In this document: piece after piece, positions 17,606 through 26,283 of the stretch
Layout: each line of letters opens with the position of its first letter
Numbering within the stretch: the stretch's first letter is position 1
Assembly (NCBI RefSeq): GCF_001010285.1
Contig: NZ_CP011104.1
Location: 2,852,001-2,916,000 of the forward strand
DNA length: 64,000 nucleotides
Source of the DNA: Photorhabdus thracensis
GTDB taxonomy: Bacteria > Pseudomonadota > Gammaproteobacteria > Enterobacterales > Enterobacteriaceae
Direction of reading: 5' to 3'
Translations under genes and position numbers: made by a program
Notes under the pieces: generated by a model
The model's database searches: none
Told to the model about the DNA's origin: nothing
Seen by the model: the letters and a program-made list of their open reading frames with translations, nothing else

Positions 17606-18409
17606 ATGTTACAGAAAGAAGTCGTATCACAGGTTGCACACCGTCTGCATCAGGCAGAGAAAAGTCGTGAGCAAATACGCCAGATCTCGTTGGATCACCC
17701 TGAAATCACCATTGACGACGCTTATGCCATTCAGCGTGAATGGGTGAATTTGAAAATTGCGGAAGGTCGCGTACTCAAAGGCCACAAAATTGGCCTGACC
17801 TCCAAAGCCATGCAAGCTAGTTCACAAATCAGCGAACCAGACTATGGCGCTCTGCTGGATGATATGTTTTTCCCTGATGGCAGCGATATTCCATGCGACC
17901 GCTTTATTGTGCCCCGTATTGAAGTCGAACTGGCATTCATCCTGGCAAAACCGCTGCGTGGCCCGAATTGCACCCTGTTTGATGTTTACAATGCGACAGA
18001 TTATGTCATTCCGGCGCTGGAATTGATCGACGCCCGCTGCCACAACATCGATCCGGAAACCCAACGCCCGCGCAAAGTATTCGATACGATTTCTGACAAT
18101 GCCGCCAACGGCGGTGTGATTATAGGCGGCCGTCCCATTAAGCCAGACCAGTTTGATCTGCGCTGGATCTGCGCCCTGCTCTATCGCAATGGCGTGATTG
18201 AAGAATCCGGCGTCGCAGCAGCGGTACTTAATCATCCAGCTAACGGTGTTGCATGGTTAGCAAACAAACTGGCACCACATGACGTTCAACTTGAAGCAGG
18301 GCAAATCATCCTTGGCGGATCTTTTACCCGCCCGGTTCCGGCACGTAAAGGGGATACTTTCCATGTGGATTACGGCCCACTCGGTTCCATCAGTTGCCGT
18401 TTCGTTTAA
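17606..18409 (+). CDS. hpaH: HpaH: 2-oxo-hept-4-ene-1,7-dioate hydratase
   Basis: A 267-aa hydratase, the same length as the E. coli protein and nearly identical in long stretches ([66 protein letters not shown]). It adds water to the dienoate before aldol cleavage and needs a divalent metal bound by the conserved acidic residues. It starts 4 bp after the dehydrogenase stop with GGAG upstream. Confidence 0.96.
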   Translation: MLQKEVVSQVAHRLHQAEKSREQIRQISLDHPEITIDDAYAIQREWVNLKIAEGRVLKGHKIGLTSKAMQASSQISEPDYGALLDDMFFPDGSDIPCDRFIVPRIEVELAFILAKPLRGPNCTLFDVYNATDYVIPALELIDARCHNIDPETQRPRKVFDTISDNAANGGVIIGGRPIKPDQFDLRWICALLYRNGVIEESGVAAAVLNHPANGVAWLANKLAPHDVQLEAGQIILGGSFTRPVPARKGDTFHVDYGPLGSISCRFV

Positions 18410-18420
18410 GGGGGAAAAAT

Positions 18421-19227
18421 ATGGATCGATTAACCAACAAATTTAAACAGGCATTAAAAGCAGGCCGCCCACAAATCGGCTTATGGCTGGGGCTTTGCAG
18501 TTCCTACAGTGCAGAATTAGTGGCCGGAGCCGGTTTCGACTGGCTATTGATCGATGGCGAACATGCGCCGAACAACGTTCAGACTATTCTGAACCAATTG
18601 CAAGCAATCGCACCTTATCCAAGCCATCCCGTTGTACGCCCGCCCTGGAATGATCTGGTGATCATCAAACAGTTGCTGGATGTGGGCGCCCAAACCTTAC
18701 TCATACCCATGATACAAAACGCCGAACAGGCTTACGAAGCGGTTCGTGCCACCCGTTATCCACCGGAGGGTATTCGTGGCGTGGGCAGCGCTCTGGCAAG
18801 AGCTTCCCACTGGAACCGGATTCCTGATTACTTGCATCACGCCAACGATGAAATATGCGTTCTGGTTCAGGTAGAAACCCGTGAAGCACTGCGTAACTTG
18901 CCGGAGATTCTTAAAGTAGACGGTGTGGATGGCGTTTTTATCGGCCCGGCGGATCTCAGTTCCAATATGGGTTTTACCAATAATCCACATCACCCCGAAG
19001 TGAAGGCAGCGATTGAGCAGGCTATCGCTCAAATCAAAGCGGCAGGTAAAGCACCGGGTATTCTGATGTCAGCACCTGATGTTGCTGAACATTACCTGAA
19101 ACTCGGCGCGTTGTTTGTCGCTGTTGGTATTGACACAACGTTACTGGCTCGGGCGGCAGAAGCGCTGGCGGCACGGTTTGGCGCCGGTAAAGACCTTCCG
19201 GCAGCACCTGTATCCAGTGTTTATTAA
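18421..19227 (+). CDS. hpaI: HpaI: 4-hydroxy-2-oxo-heptane-1,7-dioate aldolase
   Basis: A 268-aa class II pyruvate aldolase that splits the pathway intermediate into pyruvate and succinate semialdehyde. Family motifs are [56 protein letters not shown] (metal-ligand Glu) and [14 protein letters not shown] (metal-ligand Asp). The start at 18421 (MDRLTNKFK) follows a GGGGGAAAA site and begins 11 bp after the hpaH stop; the upstream in-frame ATG would overlap hpaH. Confidence 0.95.
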   Translation: MDRLTNKFKQALKAGRPQIGLWLGLCSSYSAELVAGAGFDWLLIDGEHAPNNVQTILNQLQAIAPYPSHPVVRPPWNDLVIIKQLLDVGAQTLLIPMIQNAEQAYEAVRATRYPPEGIRGVGSALARASHWNRIPDYLHHANDEICVLVQVETREALRNLPEILKVDGVDGVFIGPADLSSNMGFTNNPHHPEVKAAIEQAIAQIKAAGKAPGILMSAPDVAEHYLKLGALFVAVGIDTTLLARAAEALAARFGAGKDLPAAPVSSVY

Positions 19228-19325
19228 TCTCAGCAATCATAGTATTAACAACCGATTTACCCGATAAGCTTTTTATTTCCTAAACAACGTAATACACATA
19301 AAACAGTAAATTAAGGAAAATGACA

Positions 19326-20702
19326 ATGAGCGTTTCATCCACTGCCGCGCAACAGCCGGATCTCCCGGCGGGTCAACATAAACAGCTAACGGCACAACAG
19401 CAATCCGTCATTAACAAGCTATTCCGTCGCCTGATTATTTTCCTGTTTATCTTATTTGTATTCTCGTTTCTGGATCGAATTAATATCGGGTTTGCCGGCC
19501 TGACCATGGGCAAAGATCTTGGACTGAACGCGACGATGTTCGGTCTGGCAGCAACCCTGTTCTATGTCACTTATGTCATCTTCGGTATTCCCAGTAATAT
19601 CATGCTCAGTATTGTCGGGGCGCGACGCTGGATAGCCACAATCATGGTGCTCTGGGGGATCTCCTCCACGGCCACCATGTTCGCCACCGGACCAACCAGT
19701 CTGTACATCTTGCGTATGCTGGTCGGTATCGCTGAAGCGGGTTTCGTGCCGGGTATCCTGTTCTATCTGACTTACTGGTTCCCGGCTTACTATCGCGCCC
19801 GTGCCAATGCGCTGTTTATGGTGGCAATGCCGGTGACCATGGCGTTTGGCTCTCTGGCTTCCGGCTATATTCTGGCAATGGATGGCCTCCTGAACCTTCA
19901 CGGTTGGCAATGGCTATTCCTGCTAGAAGGTTTTCCTTCGGTATTACTGGGAATTATTGTTTGGTTCTATCTTGATGATTCACCAAAGCGAGCCAAATGG
20001 CTGACCGATGAAGATAAAAAATGCTTACAAGAGATGATGGATAACGACCAACCTGCTCCGGCTCAACCGGCAGGCTCATCAACTCATCAGGCCATACAAA
20101 AACGCAGTATATGGTATGAAATTTTCACGCCGATCATGCTGATGTATACCCTGTCCTATTTCTGTCTGACCAACACACTGAGCGCGATTAATATCTGGAC
20201 GCCACAGATTGTGCAAAGCTTCAATCAGGGCAGCAGTAACATCACAATCGGTATTCTGACCGCCATTCCTCAGTTTTGTACCATTATCGGGATGGTTTAC
20301 TGGAGCCGTCGTTCAGACCGGTTACAAGAACGTAAAATGCATACTGCTCTGCCCTATTTGTTCGCTGCCGTGGGCTGGATATTGACCTCACTGACCAACC
20401 ACAGTCTCATTCAGTTGATTGGGATTATTATGGCTTCAACCGGTTCATTTACCGCAATGGCGGTCTTCTGGACAACACCGGATCAAGCTATCAGCTTACG
20501 CGCAAGAGCGATCGGCATTGCAGTTATTAGCGCTACAGGTAACATAGGTTCAGCCCTCAGCCCATTCTTAATCGGCTGGCTGAAAGATCAGACAGGGAGC
20601 TTTAATACGGGTCTCTATTTTGTTGCCGGATTACTGGTCATTGGCGCAGCCATTATTTGTGCGATCCCAATGAAACATTTCAGACCGAGAGCAACAACGT
20701 AA
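19326..20702 (+). CDS. hpaX: HpaX: 4-hydroxyphenylacetate permease
   Basis: A 458-aa 12-helix MFS permease (anion:cation symporter family) for uptake of hydroxyphenylacetate. It matches E. coli HpaX throughout: FSFLDRINIGFAGLTMG, YVIFGIPSNIMLSIVGARRW, NTLSAINIWTPQIVQSFNQG, MASTGSFTAMAVFWTTPDQ. The start at 19326 gives the E. coli length; a start two codons earlier is also possible. A 98-bp spacer separates it from hpaI, so it may have its own promoter under HpaA control. Confidence 0.95.
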   Translation: MSVSSTAAQQPDLPAGQHKQLTAQQQSVINKLFRRLIIFLFILFVFSFLDRINIGFAGLTMGKDLGLNATMFGLAATLFYVTYVIFGIPSNIMLSIVGARRWIATIMVLWGISSTATMFATGPTSLYILRMLVGIAEAGFVPGILFYLTYWFPAYYRARANALFMVAMPVTMAFGSLASGYILAMDGLLNLHGWQWLFLLEGFPSVLLGIIVWFYLDDSPKRAKWLTDEDKKCLQEMMDNDQPAPAQPAGSSTHQAIQKRSIWYEIFTPIMLMYTLSYFCLTNTLSAINIWTPQIVQSFNQGSSNITIGILTAIPQFCTIIGMVYWSRRSDRLQERKMHTALPYLFAAVGWILTSLTNHSLIQLIGIIMASTGSFTAMAVFWTTPDQAISLRARAIGIAVISATGNIGSALSPFLIGWLKDQTGSFNTGLYFVAGLLVIGAAIICAIPMKHFRPRATT

Positions 20703-20728
20703 TTTTCAATAATAAAGGAAAAACCCCT

Positions 20729-21619
20729 ATGACCGGGCCTATCATTGCCAATATTGATATCAGCAAAGATTATGATGAGACCCAAGGCACAGATGATGTG
20801 CATTACCAAACTTTTGGCCGAATGGCTGCATTTTTCGGTCGTGATATGCAAGCTCATCGTCATGACGGTTTCTTCCAGCTTCATTTTTTGATCACCGGCC
20901 ATATTGAATTGCAGTTGGATGATCAACACTATTCTGTACAGGCACCGCTGTTTATCCTGACGCCGCCCTCCGTTCCTCATGCTTTCTTTACTCAGGATGA
21001 CAGTGATGGATATGTACTTACCGTGCGGCAGGAATTAATATTGCCGCTATTAGAATCCCTCTATCCTGCCAACAAAGATATTCTGGATATTCCGGCTATT
21101 TGCTTATCTGTCGCAGATAAACCGGAAGAGCTGGAAGCTTTTAACCATTACTGGGCGTTAATAGCCCGCGAATCATCCAATAACTTTATCGGGCGGACGC
21201 AATCACTGACATTTTTAGCGCAAGCGCTATTTACCCTGCTATTGCGCAATATTCCCCTTGATGACCACCCCGTTAATGGGATGCGGGGAGAAATTAGATT
21301 ATTTCAGCGATTTAACCAATTAATAGACAACTATTATCGTAATCATCTTTCCGTACCGGAATATGCCTATAAGCTAGGAATTACCGAATCGCGGTTAAAA
21401 GACATGTGCCGTCGGTTTGCCAATCGCCCACCTAAACGATTAATTTTCGACCGTCAATTACGTGAAGCCAAACGGTTATTACTATTCAGTAATTGCGCGG
21501 TATTTGAAGTTGCTTATCAGCTTGGATTCAAAGATCCCGCCTATTTTGCCCGCTTTTTTAATCGATTAGTTGGCTGTTCTCCCAGCCTTTGGCGGGAAAA
21601 AAATACTCGCGAAACATAA
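20729..21619 (+). CDS. hpaA: HpaA: AraC-family activator of 4-hydroxyphenylacetate genes
   Basis: A 296-aa AraC/XylS-type regulator: an N-terminal cupin-like sensing domain (RHDGFFQLHFLITGHIEL, residues ~45-70) and C-terminal double helix-turn-helix (LSVPEYAYKLGITESRLKD; FEVAYQLGFKDPAYFARFFNR). The start at 20729 gives the standard 296 aa with an AAAGGAAAA site; an upstream ATG at 20657 lies inside hpaX and is rejected. In E. coli HpaA activates hpaBC in response to 4-hydroxyphenylacetate; hpaBC does not follow here. Confidence 0.95.
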   Translation: MTGPIIANIDISKDYDETQGTDDVHYQTFGRMAAFFGRDMQAHRHDGFFQLHFLITGHIELQLDDQHYSVQAPLFILTPPSVPHAFFTQDDSDGYVLTVRQELILPLLESLYPANKDILDIPAICLSVADKPEELEAFNHYWALIARESSNNFIGRTQSLTFLAQALFTLLLRNIPLDDHPVNGMRGEIRLFQRFNQLIDNYYRNHLSVPEYAYKLGITESRLKDMCRRFANRPPKRLIFDRQLREAKRLLLFSNCAVFEVAYQLGFKDPAYFARFFNRLVGCSPSLWREKNTRET

Positions 21620-21943
21620 ACACCAATACTATTTATAGCAAGATAGGCACTTTTTATTCTAACCATAAGGAAAATATGAAACTTGAAAATTTTAATATCA
21701 GCCGGAAACTTTTACTTTAAACTACAAATGAGGTGATGATTACTACACTATCTATTTTTCAAATCTTTATATTTTCTACTATCAGCTCACCCCAGATTTA
21801 ATCATTTTTGTTACAAAACCTCTTCCCAGAATTAAAATTATGAATATACTGGAGTTATACGACTTACTGGAACTATTAAGGATAAGTTAATGGCGACCGG
21901 AGTGCCGATATAGATAAATTTATTCAAGAAAAGGAAATGACAT
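21620..21943. other. Non-coding stretch after hpaA with a 14-codon mini-ORF
   Basis: No substantial gene. A mini-ORF at 21676-21720 (MKLENFNISRKLLL) has a good AAGGAAAAT site; its N-terminal look recalls chemotaxis receptors, so it may be a relic or a leader peptide. Nothing else was recognised. Confidence 0.3.
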
Positions 21944-22105
21944 ATGAAAAATCCTTACTATGCGGCAGATGAATGCGGATCCTTGAGTTCTGATGCAACG
22001 TTCTTTATGTGCTATAAATGGCACGCCGAAAGTTCACATTATGTAACTAGTCAAAGTTATTTATGGGCACATAAATCGGCTTATTCACAATACAAAGAAA
22101 CTTAA
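21944..22105 (+). CDS. Small hypothetical protein (53 aa)
   Basis: Not recognised. An AAGGAAATGACAT site precedes ATG 21944. The 53-aa product begins MKNPYYAADECGSLSSDA, has two cysteines (DECGS, FMCYKW), and is rich in Tyr, Ser and His. It has no signal peptide. Ninety bp downstream is a small membrane-protein gene; small polypeptide plus small membrane protein is the layout of bacteriocin-immunity pairs, but nothing in the sequence proves this. Confidence 0.35.
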   Translation: MKNPYYAADECGSLSSDATFFMCYKWHAESSHYVTSQSYLWAHKSAYSQYKET

Positions 22106-22195
22106 TAATAAAGTACGCCCACTAAGGAAAAACCGCTATTTTACTATTGGTGGAAATAGAGAAAAGACAATGCATTTAATAATGAGAATTTCAGA

Positions 22196-22513
22196 ATGAG
22201 CAGATTAGCTATAGCCTTAGCTTTAAATATCAGTTATGCCATTTTTTGCGCGTTATTTATATTTTTGATGTCCTATTTAGAAGAAGAACACTACGTAGTT
22301 GGTAAGGATTTAAATAACAAGTGTGCGACTTATAGAGCACTTGTAAATGATAACCGCGATCTATTTGCACCAACATGCTTACTGATTATATCGCCATTAA
22401 TTTATGCAACTGCAAGGAAAAGATTCAAATCACGTTCCCTTAATGTCATTACATTTACGTTACTGGGATATTGGATATGGCGGTTTTTTATCAGATTAAT
22501 GGTATGTATTTAG
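22196..22513 (+). CDS. Small membrane protein (105 aa), unknown function
   Basis: A 105-aa protein with three likely membrane segments: residues ~5-28 (AIALALNISYAIFCALFIFLM), ~58-72 (FAPTCLLIISPLIYAT) and ~83-103 (VITFTLLGYWIWRFFIRLMV). An acidic loop with a cysteine lies between the first two. The overall form resembles small colicin-type immunity proteins, but I do not recognise the family. The start lacks a strong ribosome-binding site. Confidence 0.5.
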   Translation: MSRLAIALALNISYAIFCALFIFLMSYLEEEHYVVGKDLNNKCATYRALVNDNRDLFAPTCLLIISPLIYATARKRFKSRSLNVITFTLLGYWIWRFFIRLMVCI

Positions 22514-22968
22514 AATAATTTAAAATGTTCAGGTGGCAACTGCCGAATGCTACCTGAATGTCAACTCATCATACGTCATTGCCACCAATACGATCCCCGG
22601 ATACCCCATCAATCACTCTTAAAAATGTTCACGTTTTTTTATTCCCTTTTGTACTTCGATTTTTTCACAACTATAGAAATTGAAAATCCGAGTATTTTCT
22701 GATGTTCAAATCTCATAGAAATCACATAATTTAAAATGTCCTTGTATACATATCTTTGTAGAGAAAGATCAATATACAATCACAACTAACTATTTGATAT
22801 ATAAAATAAATAACCTTACTATACTAATAGTATCAATCATATTTTGTGCCAGATTTCTTTCTTACATTCTCCTGACAAATGTAAATTATCTTAAATTTAT
22901 AAATTTTTGGTTGATTTTTCCACGCACCCTACAGAAGAATTAAACAAACAGTATAAGGGGCGATCAAC
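22514..22968. other. AT-rich intergenic region upstream of hcp
   Basis: 455 bp without a gene. A hairpin TTCAGGTGGCA/TGCTACCTGAA (22526-22557, one mismatch) may end the preceding transcript. The rest is AT-rich and should include the hcp promoter; the hcp ribosome-binding site AAGGGG is at 22956. Confidence 0.5.
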
Positions 22969-23448
22969 ATGGCAAATATGATTTATTTAACACTGAAAGG
23001 TAAAAAACAGGGTTTAATCTCCGCGGGTTGCGGCTCCTTAAACTCCATAGGCAATAATTACCAGCATGGTCATGAAAATGAAATTTTCGTTTACACTCTT
23101 CAACATTTAATGACCAGAGAGCAACATGCTTCTCATCATCCGGTCATGATAATAAAGCCTATCGATAAATCTTCGCCTTTACTGGCGCAGTGTTTTTCTG
23201 AAAATGAAGAACTGGAATGTTTATTTGAATTGTACCGAACATCGCCAACCGGAGGGTTAGAAAAATACTATTCTATCAGGCTAGGCTATGCTTTTATATC
23301 CAGCATAAAATCCAATTATCCGCACTCCAAAGACAATAATTCAGGCACACCACAAGAAGTTATCTGTTTTACTTACAAGAATATCACCTGGAACAATCTT
23401 GCTTGTTCAACAGGTTCTTATAGCTTCTGGGATGACAGGATCTATTAA
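22969..23448 (+). CDS. hcp: Hcp-family type VI secretion protein
   Basis: A 159-aa Hcp, the ring-forming tube protein of type VI secretion and carrier of small effectors. It shows the family form: MANMIYLTLKGKKQGLISAGCGS, then IGNNYQHGHENEIFVYTLQH, HHPVMIIKPIDKSSPLL, and a beta-strand C-terminus (QEVICFTYKNITW). Only 2 bp separate its stop from the ATG of the toxin gene, so the two are surely translated together. No other type VI structural genes are in the window; this is an orphan hcp-effector locus served by an apparatus elsewhere. Confidence 0.9.
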   Translation: MANMIYLTLKGKKQGLISAGCGSLNSIGNNYQHGHENEIFVYTLQHLMTREQHASHHPVMIIKPIDKSSPLLAQCFSENEELECLFELYRTSPTGGLEKYYSIRLGYAFISSIKSNYPHSKDNNSGTPQEVICFTYKNITWNNLACSTGSYSFWDDRIY

Positions 23449-23450
23449 CC

Positions 23451-24311
23451 ATGAATAACGTCAATTATTTGACTGATGATGCTGTTGATTCAGAATCTGA
23501 AAATGGGTTACGCATTGTTTTTTCGCCGGTTCAGTTGGCAGCGGTTCTGTCGGATAATACCGTTACTGAAGAAGAAACCTGGAGTAACCGAATATTAGGG
23601 GGTGCGGGTTTAGCCGCTGGGGTGGTTGAACTTATTGGTGCCGGCGGTCTTTGTCTGGTACCCGACCCGACCACACTCACTAAAGCGGCCTGTGTTATTG
23701 TCGGGGCACACAGTCTTGATGTAATGAATGCTTCTGCCAGTCAAATGATAACCGGCAGAGAAACAATGACGGAAACTTATCGCGCGGCGGCAGATTTAGC
23801 AAAAGAATTTGGTGCTGATGACTATACCGCGTCTGAAATAGGTCTTACCGTTGATATCGCTGTACCGTTATCATTTGCTTCAATAGTGGGAGCTGTTAGA
23901 GTTGCCTCTGTTCGGGTAGGCAGGATTAAATTAATTGAGCATGAGTCAGAGACTGGATTAAAACCGGGTGGTCATACTTTGGCTAAACATGTTGGGTTAT
24001 CGGAGCAGGAGTTGAGGGAAAGGCTACCAAGCATATCTAGAGCAAGTACTTTTTATAATCAAGATGTAGCAGAGAAAGTGATTTCAAAAGCCATAAAAGA
24101 TAATCAAATACGCATAACTACTTTAGTGAAAAATCTTCCTAAAGAGAAAAATTTCACTATAGATTATATTTCAAATACATCTATTGGTTTTGGAATTACT
24201 AAGGGATCTCAAAATGTAGAAAAATTATATAAAGTTAGAGTTGTTTTTTCGATCTCGGAATACAATGGTCAACCGTATTATATATTAACAGCATACCCAA
24301 AATTCAATTAA
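23451..24311 (+). CDS. Type VI effector with C-terminal RNase A-like toxin domain
   Basis: A 286-aa two-part protein. Residues ~1-165 form a conserved carrier region with hydrophobic helices (GGAGLAAGVVELIGAGGLCLV; VDIAVPLSFASIVGAVRV) often seen on Hcp-linked effectors. Residues ~172-286 match the bacterial RNase A-like domain of CdiA toxins: start GGHTLAKHVGLSEQELRERL (catalytic-type His and Arg), central SRASTFYNQDVAEKVISKAI, and the ending YYILTAYPKFN carrying the Thr and Tyr used by that family. Predicted role: an antibacterial ribonuclease delivered with Hcp. Four CdiI-like genes follow immediately. The toxin half is more AT-rich than the carrier half, as expected for a swapped domain. 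Confidence 0.85.
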   Translation: MNNVNYLTDDAVDSESENGLRIVFSPVQLAAVLSDNTVTEEETWSNRILGGAGLAAGVVELIGAGGLCLVPDPTTLTKAACVIVGAHSLDVMNASASQMITGRETMTETYRAAADLAKEFGADDYTASEIGLTVDIAVPLSFASIVGAVRVASVRVGRIKLIEHESETGLKPGGHTLAKHVGLSEQELRERLPSISRASTFYNQDVAEKVISKAIKDNQIRITTLVKNLPKEKNFTIDYISNTSIGFGITKGSQNVEKLYKVRVVFSISEYNGQPYYILTAYPKFN

Positions 24312-24328
24312 AGCTTATGGAAATTAAA

Positions 24329-24649
24329 ATGGACAGACAATACCCACTTCTAGATAATTTGATGTACGCCTATTTTAACCAAGACTACGACATAATATCT
24401 GGCCCTGAGCTTGATGATGTTATAAATGACTTTTTTAGTCACACAAGCAATAATATGAAAAAAGAAGTAATAAAGGAAGTTCATTCTTTTATATGTAACT
24501 CCAAAGATATAGAAAAAAAATTTAACTTTATATATTCTGATGCTGACGTTCTCCCGGAAGTGTGGGGTATGACAGCACTTGAATTTTTAGAGCATGTGTC
24601 AAAAAAAGCACAAGATTTTTTAAACGAGCATACTGAACAAGATGAATAA
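24329..24649 (+). CDS. CdiI-type immunity protein, tandem copy 1
   Basis: A ~106-aa acidic, alpha-helical protein of the contact-dependent inhibition immunity family (CdiI_2 type), expected to bind and block the RNase A-like toxin encoded just upstream. Signature: LMYAYFNQDYDIISGPELDDVINDF near the N-terminus and ALEFLEHVSKKAQDFL at the end. The start at 24329 matches the MxxQYPxLD opening of copies 3 and 4; an ATG at 24317, only 6 bp after the toxin stop, would add four residues. Confidence 0.82.
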   Translation: MDRQYPLLDNLMYAYFNQDYDIISGPELDDVINDFFSHTSNNMKKEVIKEVHSFICNSKDIEKKFNFIYSDADVLPEVWGMTALEFLEHVSKKAQDFLNEHTEQDE

Positions 24650-24693
24650 CAAAAGTATTCTTAATGAAATCATAAACAAGTAGATTGAATTCA

Positions 24694-24996
24694 ATGGAGA
24701 AAAAAATGGAACTCAATCGTTTAATGTTTGCTTATTTCAATCAAGATTACGATATAATATCTGGCCCAGAACTTGATGACGTCATAAATGACTATCTTGA
24801 TACTGCAAGTGAAGCGATGAAAAGAGAGTTAATGGGGGAGATAGAGTCTTTTATCCAGAATTCAGAAGATATAGAGAAAGACTTTCAAGTACTCTATTAT
24901 AGTTCTAGTTTCTGCCCTAAACTATGGAATACCACAGCACTTGAGTTTTTAAAATACGTATTGAAAAAGACACAAGATTGTTTAGACAAATATTAA
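24694..24996 (+). CDS. CdiI-type immunity protein, tandem copy 2
   Basis: A ~100-aa paralogue of copy 1 (LMFAYFNQDYDIISGPELDDVINDY is almost the same block), but with a divergent middle (YYSSSFCPKLWNTTALEFL) and a shorter C-terminus. Lacks the QYPxLD opening. The start may be 24694 or the ATG at 24706, which has a GGAGAAAAAA site. Probably protects against the same or a related toxin variant. Confidence 0.8.
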   Translation: MEKKMELNRLMFAYFNQDYDIISGPELDDVINDYLDTASEAMKRELMGEIESFIQNSEDIEKDFQVLYYSSSFCPKLWNTTALEFLKYVLKKTQDCLDKY

Positions 24997-25036
24997 GTGT
25001 TCTTGAATGTAACAATAGAAAAGGAAATTTAATTTA

Positions 25037-25357
25037 ATGAACGAACAGTATCCTTTTCTAGATATTTTGATGTATGCTTATTTTAATCAAGACTATGCGA
25101 TAATATCTGGGCCAGAGATTAATGATGTTATAGATGACTTTCTTAATGTTGCAACTCGAGGAATGATAAAAGGGTTAATAGAAGAAATCGATTCTATTAT
25201 TAACACATCCGAAAATGTAGAGAACAGATTTGATTTTCTCTATCATGATGCTGATGTTCTCCCAGAAATATGGAGTATGACAGCACTTGAATTTCTAAAT
25301 TATGTATCGAAAAGAGCGCAGGAGTTTTTAAATGAACACCCTGAAAAAGATAAATAA
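25037..25357 (+). CDS. CdiI-type immunity protein, tandem copy 3
   Basis: A 106-aa paralogue: MNEQYPFLDILMYAYFNQDYAIISGPEINDVIDDF, then DADVLPEIWSMTALEFLNYVSKRAQEFL. It shares the DADVLPE(V/I)W block with copy 1 and the FLNVATRGMIKGLIEEI block with copy 4, as if intermediate between them. An AAGGAAATTT site lies upstream. Spaced 40 bp from copy 2. Confidence 0.82.
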   Translation: MNEQYPFLDILMYAYFNQDYAIISGPEINDVIDDFLNVATRGMIKGLIEEIDSIINTSENVENRFDFLYHDADVLPEIWSMTALEFLNYVSKRAQEFLNEHPEKDK

Positions 25358-25438
25358 TTAAATTATTACGAATCCAGATAAAAATTACTTTATATATCAA
25401 CAGCATACTGTAATTAGTTGAAATTTACAGGAAAAATA

Positions 25439-25759
25439 ATGAACGGACAATATCCATTTCTAGACATCTTAGTAGGTGCTTATTTTTGCCAAGATTATGA
25501 CTTACTGTATGGAGAAACTATGGACGAAGTCATAGATTGCTTTCTTAATGTTGCAACTCAGGAAATGATAAAAAGATTAATAGAAGAGATTAACTCTTTT
25601 ATTAATACTTCAGAAGATATAGAGAAAGATTTTGACGCTCTCTATTATAGTGATTTTGACCCAGACTTTTGGGATACTGCTACAGCGCTTGGTTTTTTAA
25701 ACTATGTATCCAAAAGAGCACAAGATTATTTAAACGAGCATACTGAGCAAGATGAATAA
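25439..25759 (+). CDS. CdiI-type immunity protein, tandem copy 4
   Basis: A 106-aa paralogue in which the family core is changed: AYFCQDYDLLYGETMDEVIDCF replaces the AYFNQDYDIISGPELDDVI of the other copies, so specificity may differ. The C-terminus and 3' flank are nearly identical to copy 1 (LNEHTEQDE, then AAAAGTATTCTTAATG), which points to unequal crossing-over. The ATG at 25439 has an AGGAAAAA site. Confidence 0.8.
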   Translation: MNGQYPFLDILVGAYFCQDYDLLYGETMDEVIDCFLNVATQEMIKRLIEEINSFINTSEDIEKDFDALYYSDFDPDFWDTATALGFLNYVSKRAQDYLNEHTEQDE

Positions 25760-25803
25760 TAAAAGTATTCTTAATGCAACAATAAACAAAGAGGTTAAAT
25801 ATA

Positions 25804-26118
25804 ATGGAAATGAGAGAAAAATTGCAGTACATAGATAAGCTGAAAAATGCTATTGATAAGAATGATTTTGAATCATTTCACAAAATATTCAATGAGTTGC
25901 AAGGAAACTTTCTTAATCTTGCACCACTAATATTATTAGACAATATTAATCATCTTATCCGTGACGCTAAAAATATAAAAGGATGTTTTAGTAACCATCA
26001 TTATGATGCAGCTGATCTAAAGTTATGGGAAATCATTTCCGCCATATTAGAACATCTGAATCAGTCATCAAAAATAATGCAAAGTTATATAAATAAACAC
26101 CTTGAAAAGGATAAATAA
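25804..26118 (+). CDS. Small hypothetical protein, likely fifth gene of the immunity cluster
   Basis: A 104-aa, helical, charged protein (MEMREKLQYIDKLKNAIDKNDFESFHKIFNELQ...YINKHLEKDK) of the same size and spacing as the CdiI paralogues, with an AAGAGGTTAAAT site. It lacks the AYFNQDYD core, so it is either a distant relative or an immunity protein for a different toxin tip. I do not recognise the family. The cluster ends at a strong terminator. Confidence 0.6.
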   Translation: MEMREKLQYIDKLKNAIDKNDFESFHKIFNELQGNFLNLAPLILLDNINHLIRDAKNIKGCFSNHHYDAADLKLWEIISAILEHLNQSSKIMQSYINKHLEKDK

Positions 26119-26152
26119 ATCAACCTTGAATCCATAAAATTTTCAAATAAAA

Positions 26153-26201
26153 AACGCTTTTGAAGGCAATAAATAATTATCTATTATACTTCAAAAGCGT
26201 T
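26153..26201. terminator. Bidirectional terminator after the immunity cluster
   Basis: AACGCTTTTGAAG and CTTCAAAAGCGTT form a 13-bp perfect stem with a 23-nt AT-rich loop and T/A-rich flanks; it lies between convergent transcription units. Confidence 0.75.
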
Positions 26202-26283
26202 ATTCAATAGTAATGAATCCAATTACTTATATTTGTAAATACGTGCACTATACTTACAGGAAAACACTCTATTTCATCAGTTG

